64,000 bases of DNA, taken from the NCBI GenBank assembly GCA_050944685.1, contig JBMNRP010000002.1, positions 1-64,000 of the forward strand, given 5' to 3'. Both the position numbers and the translations under genes were made by a program. The first letter of the stretch is position 1, and every line of letters begins with the position of its first letter. The DNA comes from CADBRN01 sp050944685. GTDB lineage: Bacteria > Bacillota > Clostridia > Lachnospirales > Lachnospiraceae. The notes under the pieces are model-generated. The model searched no databases, was not told the DNA's origin, and saw only the letters and a list, made by a program, of their open reading frames with translations. Of this stretch, positions 43,268 to 50,880 are shown in pieces.

Positions 43268-43296
43268 ATTATATCATACCGGCCGGCGGTTTAAAA
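43268..43296 (-). promoter_or_regulatory. Probable scfA promoter
   Basis: A perfect -10 TATAAT on the minus strand (43268-43273) with a weak -35 TTTTAA (43291-43296) at 17-bp spacing. It lies 55 bases before the peptide start. Confidence 0.5.
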
Positions 43297-43320
43297 GAAT
43301 TCGCCGGATATTTTTCATTT

Positions 43321-44946
43321 TCAGCGGTATACACGGATTGCCCTCAGAAACGAAACGATTTTCGTCCCCATGGGATATCTGCGCATCTCCGCCTCTCCGG
43401 TTCCGGATACGATGACGTAGGCGATCAGATATACGATCACCGCGACGACCAGAGCCACGATGGTAGCGATGGACGGTCTTCTCGTCAGGTGGAACAGAAG
43501 CTCGTAAACACCGATCGCGACGAGTCCCATGATCACGGAAGCCTCCAGCGGATGCAGATACGTGCGGCGAAATTCTCCCTTGTACCCCAGATACTTTCTC
43601 AGGCGGATTTCATTGAGGATCCAGTCGATGAGCGAGTAGAGAATATTGGCAATCATGACCGCATAGATACTCAGCTGCGGCGCGAGAAACAGCATGACCG
43701 TCAGAATGACCAGATTCAGAATCAGGGAGATCCCCGCGTTCAGAAGGGCATCCCTCTGCTTCCCGATGGACTGAAGGACACTGCTGGTGATGGTAGAGAG
43801 CGCCGCGAACAAAACGTAAACGGAACCGGTCAGAAGCAGGTCAGCCGCAAGACCGGTCGCCGACGGGAAGAGTACTCCCATGATCGGATAGGCCAGTGAC
43901 ATCAGTCCGATCATAGACGGGATGCAGATAAACATCGTCAGGCGAATCGTCTCGCGGATCTTGTCATTCGCCGTCTTTTTGTCTCCTATCGCGAATTTCC
44001 CCGAAACCTCCGGCATCATCGCCGAGGCGCTGGCCGAGGCAAGCGCGAGCGGAATATTGATGATCGGAATGTAATAGTTGCTGTATTCTCCGTATGCGGC
44101 GGAAATGGTGTCCGAAGCCATCTTGTGCCACCCCTCGATCGTGGAATAGAGGTAACTGTCCAGATAAGAACTGGCATTATTGACAAAAGTCGTGAAAATA
44201 ATGGGCGTGATCATCATGGCGATGATCCGGAATACATCTCCGTACGTTTCTTCCGCACTGGTGCGGTCTCGTTTTCTCTCGCGGCGAAAATATCCCCGGT
44301 TAAGGGCATATACAAAAAGCATAAAAGCGAGACCGGTCAGAACTCCGGCGCCGGTCCCGAGCGTTCCTCCCATGGCACCGTAGATTGCAGCCTTTGTTCC
44401 GCCCTCCGGAGCCAGGTTTTTGATCAGAAGCCAGGCGGCGAGAATACTGATGACCGCATTCATGATCTGTTCCAGGATCTGTGAGATCGAAGTCGGCGTC
44501 ATGCTCTCATGCGCCTGAAAATATCCCCGGAACACACCGAGAATCGCGGAAAAGAAAATCGTCGGGGCGAGCACCCGCAGAGCCGGAAGAGCATTCTGCT
44601 GATTGGCGGGCAGCAGGATAGGGCCCGCGAAAAAGCAGATGAAAGCGGTAATGCCGCCGATCATCACGGCGTAAAGAAGCGCCCCTTTGAAGACCTTTTG
44701 TGCGTTTTTATACTGTTTGAGAGCCAGCCGTTCCGACACGATCTTCGATACCGCCATCGGAATGCTGTAAGATGAAATCAGAAGAAGAATCGTATAAAGA
44801 TTGCTCGCGTATCCGTAATATCCAAGTCCCACAGATCCCAGAATGGACCCCAGTGGTCTCCGGTAAATCAGTCCGATAATCCGGGAGATGATCGAGGCGA
44901 CCATCAGGATAGAGGCATTCTTTACGAGACTGTTTTTCTTTGCCAT
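43321..44946 (-). CDS. Polysaccharide flippase, MurJ/SpoVB-like (MATE superfamily)
   Basis: 541 residues with about fourteen transmembrane helices. The N-terminus is KKNSLVKNASILMVASIISRIIGLIYRRPL, typical of the Firmicutes polysaccharide-transporter group that includes SpoVB, YtgP/MurJ and related lipid II or lipid-linked oligosaccharide flippases. ATG at 44946 with AGGGAG upstream. The ung gene ends 18 bp before it, so the two are probably co-transcribed. Which lipid-linked sugar it moves cannot be decided from sequence. Confidence 0.9.
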   Translation of the reverse strand: MAKKNSLVKNASILMVASIISRIIGLIYRRPLGSILGSVGLGYYGYASNLYTILLLISSYSIPMAVSKIVSERLALKQYKNAQKVFKGALLYAVMIGGITAFICFFAGPILLPANQQNALPALRVLAPTIFFSAILGVFRGYFQAHESMTPTSISQILEQIMNAVISILAAWLLIKNLAPEGGTKAAIYGAMGGTLGTGAGVLTGLAFMLFVYALNRGYFRRERKRDRTSAEETYGDVFRIIAMMITPIIFTTFVNNASSYLDSYLYSTIEGWHKMASDTISAAYGEYSNYYIPIINIPLALASASASAMMPEVSGKFAIGDKKTANDKIRETIRLTMFICIPSMIGLMSLAYPIMGVLFPSATGLAADLLLTGSVYVLFAALSTITSSVLQSIGKQRDALLNAGISLILNLVILTVMLFLAPQLSIYAVMIANILYSLIDWILNEIRLRKYLGYKGEFRRTYLHPLEASVIMGLVAIGVYELLFHLTRRPSIATIVALVVAVIVYLIAYVIVSGTGEAEMRRYPMGTKIVSFLRAIRVYR

Positions 44947-44963
44947 TGAATCCGAATACTCCC

Positions 44964-45638
44964 TTAGATATCCTCGATCTGCCAGTCAACAGGCTCCAGC
45001 CCGTTTTTCTCCAGATACGCGTTTGTTTTGGAAAAATGCCTGCACCCGAAAAAGCCGCGATAAGCGGACAGCGGGCTCGGATGCGGCGCCTTGAGCACGA
45101 GGTGCTTCGGATTTTTGATCATATATTCCTTCTGCTGTGCCGGTCTGCCCCACAGAAGAAAAACGATCGGCCGATCCTCTGCGGCGACAGCGCTGATCGC
45201 CGCGTCCGTGAACTCCTCCCAGCCGATTCCTCTGTGGGAATTCGCCCGGTGGGCGCGGACCGTCAGAACGGTATTCAAAAGAAGCACGCCCTGCTTCGCC
45301 CATTTTACGAGACTCCCGTTGTTGGGAATCCGGCATCCGAGATCGTCGTGCAGTTCCTGATATATATTGACCAGCGAGGGAGGAATCTCCACTCCCGGCT
45401 TTACCGAAAAACAGAGGCCCTCCGCCTGACCCTCTTCGTGGTACGGATCCTGGCCGAGAATCACGACCTTCACCTTTGAGAGAGGCGTCAGATGAAACGC
45501 ATTGAAAATCTCATCTGCCGGAGGAAACACTCTCTCCGTACGGTAGGCGTTCGTAACCGTCTGAAACAGTTTTCTGTAGTAAGGCTTCCGGAACTCCGGC
45601 CGGAGAGCCTGTTCCCATTCACCGGTAATAGGCGGCAT
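44964..45638 (-). CDS. ung: Uracil-DNA glycosylase
   Basis: 224 residues from the ATG at 45638 (GGGAG upstream). Family 1 UNG: the catalytic Asp in VVILGQDPYHEEGQAEGLCFSV (about 63), the uracil-binding Asn in LLLNTVLTVR, and the Leu-loop/His in HPSPLSAYRGFFGC. It removes uracil from DNA to start base-excision repair. It follows hisF by 52 bp. Confidence 0.97.
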   Translation of the reverse strand: MPPITGEWEQALRPEFRKPYYRKLFQTVTNAYRTERVFPPADEIFNAFHLTPLSKVKVVILGQDPYHEEGQAEGLCFSVKPGVEIPPSLVNIYQELHDDLGCRIPNNGSLVKWAKQGVLLLNTVLTVRAHRANSHRGIGWEEFTDAAISAVAAEDRPIVFLLWGRPAQQKEYMIKNPKHLVLKAPHPSPLSAYRGFFGCRHFSKTNAYLEKNGLEPVDWQIEDI

Positions 45639-45690
45639 ATCTTCTCCCTTCACTCGTGACAGCCCTTCCGGGCAATCCATTCTTTCATCA

Positions 45691-46452
45691 TCAAAGCCGT
45701 ACGGAAACGCCGCGTTCCCGAAGGTATTCCTTCACCTCACGGACCTCGAGCTCCCTGTAGTGGAAGAGGGACGCGGCGAGCGCGGCATCGGCTCCTCCTT
45801 CCGTCAGAGCGTCATAAAAATGCTCCTTTGTCCCGGCGCCTCCCGAGGCAATGACCGGAATCTTCACCGAACCGGAAACCGCCTTGGTCAGAGGAATGTC
45901 GTAGCCTGCCTTCGTTCCGTCACAGTCCATACTCGTCAGCAGGATCTCTCCCGCTCCGAGTCGCTCCGCCTCCATGGCCCACTCAACGGCATCCCGGTTC
46001 ATATCGACTCTCCCGCCGTTCTTGTAGACCGTCCAGCCGCTTCCGTCCGCGCGCTTTTTGGCATCAATCGCCACCACAACGCACTGACTTCCGAACTTGT
46101 ACGCGGCTTCCGAGATCAGCTGCGGATTCATAAGCGCCGAGGTGTTAATGGAGATCTTGTCGGCTCCCTCCCGAAGCAGCAGACGGAAATCATCCACCGA
46201 ACGGATGCCGCCTCCCACCGTAAAGGGGATAAAAACATTGGAGGCAACGCGGCGCACCATGTCCACAACGGTATTCCGGTTGTCCGAAGAGGCGGTAATA
46301 TCGAGAAATACGACTTCGTCGGCTCCCGCCCTGTCGTAAGCCGCCGCAATTTCAACCGGATCTCCGGCATCCCGGAGATTGACGAAATTCACACCCTTTA
46401 CTACTCTGCCCGCATTGACATCCAGGCAGGGAATAATTCTTTTGGTAAACAA
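45691..46452 (-). CDS. hisF: Imidazole glycerol phosphate synthase, cyclase subunit
   Basis: 253 residues, a TIM barrel. Catalytic Asp residues are in IIPCLDVNAGRVVKG (Asp11) and VVAIDAKK (about 130); the phosphate-binding loops are TVGGGIRS and IASGGAG. With HisH it makes IGP and AICAR from PRFAR, the fifth step of histidine biosynthesis. TTG start at 46452 with AGGAGG seven bases upstream. It lies 31 bp after hisH. No other his biosynthesis gene lies in the window. Confidence 0.97.
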   Translation of the reverse strand: MFTKRIIPCLDVNAGRVVKGVNFVNLRDAGDPVEIAAAYDRAGADEVVFLDITASSDNRNTVVDMVRRVASNVFIPFTVGGGIRSVDDFRLLLREGADKISINTSALMNPQLISEAAYKFGSQCVVVAIDAKKRADGSGWTVYKNGGRVDMNRDAVEWAMEAERLGAGEILLTSMDCDGTKAGYDIPLTKAVSGSVKIPVIASGGAGTKEHFYDALTEGGADAALAASLFHYRELEVREVKEYLRERGVSVRL

Positions 46453-46483
46453 GGCGTCTCCTCCTTTTTTGTGATCCGGGAAC

Positions 46484-47098
46484 TCACTTTCCCGCCAGTG
46501 CGGCGAAATTTTTCAGAATGGTCAGGCCGACGTCCGAACTCTTTTCCGGATGGAACTGACAGGCAAACACATTGCCCTGCTCGACTGAAGCGTGAATGGT
46601 CACTCCGTACCCCGTCGTCGCCGTGACAATCGATTCGTCCGCAGCTTCCAGATAATACGAGTGGACAAAGTACACGTACGACTGTTCCTTCACGCCGGCG
46701 AACAGACGCCCGTTATTCTGCAGATGAAGCGAATTCCAGCCCATATGGGGAACCTTGCGGTCCGCGCCGTCCGGAATCCGCTTGATCACGCCCTTCAGAA
46801 TCCCGAGGCCTTCCGCTCCCGGACTCTCCTCGCTTTTCTCAAAGAGCAGCTGCAGGCCGAGACAGATTCCGAGAAAAGGCTTTCCCTCGCGGACCGCCTC
46901 CGAAATAGCTGAAACAAGGCCGAATGAGCGAAGATTTTCCATGGCGTCTCCAAAGCTCCCGACACCCGGAAGAATCACTTCATCGGCCTTCCTGATTTCT
47001 TCGATATTTCTCGTCACGCAAGGCTCTTCTCCCAAAAGGCGCAGAGCCTTTTCGACACTGCGGATATTGCCTGCGTCATAATCAATAATCGCTATCAT
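46484..47098 (-). CDS. hisH: Imidazole glycerol phosphate synthase, glutamine amidotransferase subunit
   Basis: 204 residues. Class I amidotransferase with the nucleophile in FLGICLGLQLLFE (about 80) and the His-Glu pair in CQFHPEKSS. It supplies ammonia to HisF. ATG at 47098 with GGGAGG nine bases before. It lies 48 bp after the YerC-type regulator gene. Confidence 0.97.
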   Translation of the reverse strand: MIAIIDYDAGNIRSVEKALRLLGEEPCVTRNIEEIRKADEVILPGVGSFGDAMENLRSFGLVSAISEAVREGKPFLGICLGLQLLFEKSEESPGAEGLGILKGVIKRIPDGADRKVPHMGWNSLHLQNNGRLFAGVKEQSYVYFVHSYYLEAADESIVTATTGYGVTIHASVEQGNVFACQFHPEKSSDVGLTILKNFAALAGK

Positions 47099-47146
47099 GC
47101 CAGTATTCCTCCCGTCCGGACCGGCCAGGCGGATTCTCCCGGTTCG

Positions 47147-47452
47147 TCATTTCTGGTCCGGCAGATTCCCGCCCATTCGTTTCAGCACCATCTCATATCC
47201 GTCGTTTCCGTAGATCAGAGACCGGTTTACGCGGCTGATCGTAGCCGTCGAAGCCCCGGTCTTTTTGGAAATCTCGAGATACGTCTTTTTATCGCGCAGC
47301 ATCCTCGCGACCTCAAATCTCTGTGACAAGGAAAGCAGCTCGTTGATTGTACAGGCATCTTCAAAAAATGTATAACATTCATCGACTGTGCGAAGCGTCA
47401 GAATTGCCTGGAACAACTGATTGACCGCTTCTGTGTGAATATCTTTTGCCAT
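47147..47452 (-). CDS. YerC/YecD family TrpR-like regulator
   Basis: 101 residues. The Trp-repressor fold contains a helix-turn-helix (ELLSLSQRFEVARMLRDKKTYLEISKKTGASTATISRVNRSL). The YerC/YecD family is TrpR-like but lacks proof of tryptophan binding. In Bacillus relatives yerC lies near pcrB, while here it heads a hisH-hisF unit, suggesting it may control histidine or purine flux. ATG at 47452 after GGGAGG. Confidence 0.92.
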   Translation of the reverse strand: MAKDIHTEAVNQLFQAILTLRTVDECYTFFEDACTINELLSLSQRFEVARMLRDKKTYLEISKKTGASTATISRVNRSLIYGNDGYEMVLKRMGGNLPDQK

Positions 47453-47564
47453 CTGAAAAACCCCTCCCTGAAAGATGGCAACATTTTAGCACAGTAAAAC
47501 TTTACAGTCAAGAAACGGAGCGCGGCAGGCGAAATACCCGCTGACGAAGCGGGAAATCCTTCTC

Positions 47565-48554
47565 TCACGAAAGAGAAACCGGGCTCTCAAACAGCGCCTG
47601 AAGCGCCTGAAAATATTCATCCGCCGCTCTGACATCTTTTCGGATCTGGTCCCGCAGTACCTCAACCGAATCAAACTTCCGCTCGGCACGCAAAAAATGA
47701 AGGAGGGAAATGCGAGCCTCATCTTCGTAAAAATCACCGGAGCAGTCAAGCAGATGCGTCTCAACGCTGAGTCCCTCTCCGCTCACGGTCGGCCGGATCC
47801 CGATATTCGTGACGCCGTGATATTTCTGTCCGCCGATCTCGGCAAAACTGAAATATACGCCGTTCGGAGGAAGCATCTTCCGGTCTTCCGGAATCTGATT
47901 GATCGTCGGAATGCCCATACGGTGACCGATCTGCTTACCGTGAACAATCTTTCCGGAGATAAAATACGGTCTTCCGAGAAGCCTGGTCACGGTTTCCATA
48001 TGACCCTCCCTGAGCTCGGACCGGATCCAGCTGCTGCTGATTTCCTGTCCGCTCTCCGGATCCTTCTTTTTCCCGACCACATAGACGGAAAATCCCGACT
48101 CCATGCCTGTCTTCTTCAGAAATGCAGCATCTCCGGCCCGGTCCTTCCCGAACCGAAAATCATCCCCGACCACAAGAGCACTCACATGAAACCGGTCCAT
48201 CAGAATATTCCGGACAAATTCCGCCGGAGAAAGCGACCGGAACTGTTCGTTAAAAACACATTCAACGAGAAAATCCATTCCCTCCTCTTCCAGGAGATCG
48301 CGGCGCTCTCTGTTCGTCATCAGCATGAGGCCCTTTGTGTGATGGATTTTCGCGGAAGGAGGCGCATCAAACGTAACCGCAATGCTGACGAGGTTCTCCT
48401 CTGCGGAAATTTCCCGGACCTTCTCCAGGAGAAGCCTGTGGCCGAGATGAACTCCGTCAAATTTGCCCAGCGTCACAACGGACGGCTCCGCATTTCTGTA
48501 CTCATCTAATTCTCTGAAATATTCCAATGGTGATTCCCTCAAACGAAAATACAC
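47565..48554 (-). CDS. ribF: Bifunctional riboflavin kinase / FAD synthetase
   Basis: 329 residues at the longest (GTG at 48554). A TTG at 48527 with AGGGAA upstream gives a more usual N-terminus and is equally possible. FMN adenylyltransferase domain (about 25-190) with TLGKFDGVHLGHRLLLEKV and WIRSEL; riboflavin kinase domain (about 190-320) with GKIVHGKQIGHRMGIPTIN and NIGIRPTV. It makes FMN and FAD from riboflavin, relevant to the flavodoxins of the accessory operon. It follows truB by 12 bp at the end of the nusA-infB operon. Confidence 0.95.
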   Translation of the reverse strand: MYFRLRESPLEYFRELDEYRNAEPSVVTLGKFDGVHLGHRLLLEKVREISAEENLVSIAVTFDAPPSAKIHHTKGLMLMTNRERRDLLEEEGMDFLVECVFNEQFRSLSPAEFVRNILMDRFHVSALVVGDDFRFGKDRAGDAAFLKKTGMESGFSVYVVGKKKDPESGQEISSSWIRSELREGHMETVTRLLGRPYFISGKIVHGKQIGHRMGIPTINQIPEDRKMLPPNGVYFSFAEIGGQKYHGVTNIGIRPTVSGEGLSVETHLLDCSGDFYEDEARISLLHFLRAERKFDSVEVLRDQIRKDVRAADEYFQALQALFESPVSLS

Positions 48555-48566
48555 GGGATCCTGCTC

Positions 48567-49496
48567 TTAATGGCTCTCGTGAATCTGCTCCGGATCCAGG
48601 TACATCTGCTCCGGACAATATATCCGGCGCTTCTCATCCAGGCGGAAGATGCCGACGAAGACACCCTCCGAATCGTAGAGGCGGACGCGTGAAAAACTGC
48701 CCGTCCTCTCTTCTTCAAACCGCAGGTCGGCCGGATATACCGGATTTCCGTTGTGCACGTATCGATCCGCTTCCGGAATCGTCCTGCCGCCGGGAAGTTC
48801 CAAAAAAAGGCGATCGACCGGAATGATGGCGGACGCAAACTCTCCTCTGGCCTTTGCCTGCTCGAGTTCCCCGATTTTCATGGAATCTTCGATCCGGAAC
48901 GGACCGACACGGGTTCGGACCAGTTTTTCCATACAGCCGCCGCATCCGAGCTTTTCGCCGATATCATGACACAGCGTCCGGATGTACGTTCCCTTCGAGC
49001 AGACTACCCGGAAACGGACATGCGGAACTGAGATTTCCAGAAGGGAAATGTCATAAAAAAAGACCGGCACCGGCTTTCGTTCTACCTGAACTCCCTCCCG
49101 CGCCAGCTGATAAAGACGTTTCCCATTAACCTTTTTTGCGGAATACATCGGAGGAATCTGCATCTGGCTTCCCAGAAAGCTCTCCACGCACGAGCGGATG
49201 GCATCCTTATCCAGATCGCCGGCAAAACTTCTGGAAAGAATTTCTCCGGAAGTATCCTGGGTATCCGTCGTAACACCGAGAAGCATGTCCGCCTCGTAGG
49301 TTTTTTTTGTATCCGTGATGTGACCGCACAGCTTCGTCGCTCGGCCGAGGCAGACCGGAAGAACTCCTTCCGCGTCCGGGTCAAGCGTTCCCGTATGACC
49401 CAGCTTTTTCTGTCCCGCGATGCCCCTCAGCTTTGCGATCACATCAAACGAGGTCCAGCCGGCCTCCTTATATACATTGATAATTCCATTTAACAT
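48567..49496 (-). CDS. truB: tRNA pseudouridine-55 synthase
   Basis: 309 residues from the ATG at 49496. Catalytic Asp in GTLDPDAEGVLPVCLGRATK (about 40), KTYEADMLLGVTTDTQD, and a C-terminal PUA-like domain. It makes the universal pseudouridine in the T-loop of tRNA. It lies 20 bp after nrnA; the ribosome-binding site is weak, so coupling to nrnA is likely. Confidence 0.96.
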   Translation of the reverse strand: MLNGIINVYKEAGWTSFDVIAKLRGIAGQKKLGHTGTLDPDAEGVLPVCLGRATKLCGHITDTKKTYEADMLLGVTTDTQDTSGEILSRSFAGDLDKDAIRSCVESFLGSQMQIPPMYSAKKVNGKRLYQLAREGVQVERKPVPVFFYDISLLEISVPHVRFRVVCSKGTYIRTLCHDIGEKLGCGGCMEKLVRTRVGPFRIEDSMKIGELEQAKARGEFASAIIPVDRLFLELPGGRTIPEADRYVHNGNPVYPADLRFEEERTGSFSRVRLYDSEGVFVGIFRLDEKRRIYCPEQMYLDPEQIHESH

Positions 49497-49516
49497 AAAC
49501 AATCCGGTCCGGCCGC

Positions 49517-50512
49517 TTATGGCTGCTTCTTTTGCGAAGCCGCCTGCTTTTCCAGCATCTCTTCGTGAGCGATAAACTGCTTGCTGAGTTCATCGGAGAG
49601 ATTGTTGATCACGTCCAGATGCATACCCTCCATGGTACAGCCGGCCGCCCGCGCGTGACCGCCGCCTCCGAAAGCGGCCGCCACCTCGCTCACATCGATG
49701 TACTCTTTCGAGCGCATGCTGACCTTGTATGTGAGCCAGTCGATCTCGTACATAAAGATCGCGACCTCAACGCCGATGGTATTGCGCAGCTGACCGACAA
49801 TTCCGTCCATATCCTTCGGCGAGAGTCCGAGAAATTTCATGGTCTTTTCCTTGATCACAGAGACAATCACTTTGCCGTCGTAAAAACGGAAGCTCTCGAG
49901 AAGTGCCCGGCCGAGAATCTGATTCTCTTCGTAGGTTTTCTGATAATACGTCCGGTCGACAATGCTTGAAAACGGGATTCCCTTTTCCATCAGGTCTGCC
50001 GCCACCCGCATGGTCTCGGGGGAGGTATCCTGATACTGGAATATCCCGGTGTCGTGAGCGATGCCCATGTAAAGGGCCTCCGCGCACGGCTCGGAGATTT
50101 TATCCAGATCCATGAAACGCATGATCACCTCAGAGGTCGAACTCGCGGAGGGATCGTTGTAAAACCAGGAATACGAGTCGTGATTCGTGCGGTGATGATC
50201 CAGACAAATCACCGGCGTCACAGGGACAAGCTCCTGCACTACGCCGACCCGGTTCTTGCTGCTGATATCCAGAAGAATCAGCAGATCGTAGGTCTCGTTC
50301 TCATATTCATTTTTTATCTGATCAAAATTTTTCAGAAAAGAGAAGACCGCCCTCGGCTCCTGAAGATACACATCTACCTCAAGATCCGGATGATTGTCTC
50401 TCAGATACTGATACATTCCCATGCAGGAACCGATGCAGTCGCCGTCCGGATTTACATGTCCTGCGATGGCAATTTTTTTCGCGTTCCCAAGATGGGCCTC
50501 AATCTTTTCCAT
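49517..50512 (-). CDS. nrnA: DHH-family oligoribonuclease / pAp phosphatase NrnA
   Basis: 331 residues. DHH motifs: GHVNPDGDCIGSCMGMYQYL (about 18-37), LDHHRTN (about 105), and DHHA1 with AFGGGGHARAAGC (about 283). NrnA degrades nano-RNA and dephosphorylates pAp. Its ATG overlaps the rbfA stop (TAATG), a coupled start. It is a standard member of the nusA-rbfA-truB operon in Firmicutes. Confidence 0.95.
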   Translation of the reverse strand: MEKIEAHLGNAKKIAIAGHVNPDGDCIGSCMGMYQYLRDNHPDLEVDVYLQEPRAVFSFLKNFDQIKNEYENETYDLLILLDISSKNRVGVVQELVPVTPVICLDHHRTNHDSYSWFYNDPSASSTSEVIMRFMDLDKISEPCAEALYMGIAHDTGIFQYQDTSPETMRVAADLMEKGIPFSSIVDRTYYQKTYEENQILGRALLESFRFYDGKVIVSVIKEKTMKFLGLSPKDMDGIVGQLRNTIGVEVAIFMYEIDWLTYKVSMRSKEYIDVSEVAAAFGGGGHARAAGCTMEGMHLDVINNLSDELSKQFIAHEEMLEKQAASQKKQP

Positions 50513-50880
50513 TATGATGTTCCTCTGTCTTTCCCGATGACTTCATCGATCAGCGCCGACATCCTGTTGCCATATTCGATAGATTCGTCAAGCCGGAAGA
50601 ACAGCTCGGGCGTGATACGCATATTCAGATTCTGCGCGAGAAGATGGCGGATATATCCCTTCGACCTCTCCAGTCCGGCGAGAGTCATCTTCTTTTTTTC
50701 ATCATCTCCGAGCACGCTCACATATACCTTGCACGTTTTCAGATCCGGAGCGACGTGAACCTCCGTAACGGAAGTCATCGGCGCGATATCCGGATCCTTC
50801 AGGTCCGCGCGGATAATCTCCGACACCTCCCGGAGCACCGCGTCATTAACTTTTCGGTTTTTTATACTGTTTTTTCTCAT
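50512..50880 (-). CDS. rbfA: 30S ribosome-binding factor A
   Basis: 122 residues, KH-like fold. Typical segments: VLREVSEIIRADLKDPDIAPMTSVTEVHVAPDLK and YVSVLGDDEKK. It assists 16S rRNA 5'-end maturation. Its ATG overlaps the infB stop by ATGA (50877-50880). Confidence 0.95.
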   Translation of the reverse strand: MRKNSIKNRKVNDAVLREVSEIIRADLKDPDIAPMTSVTEVHVAPDLKTCKVYVSVLGDDEKKKMTLAGLERSKGYIRHLLAQNLNMRITPELFFRLDESIEYGNRMSALIDEVIGKDRGTS

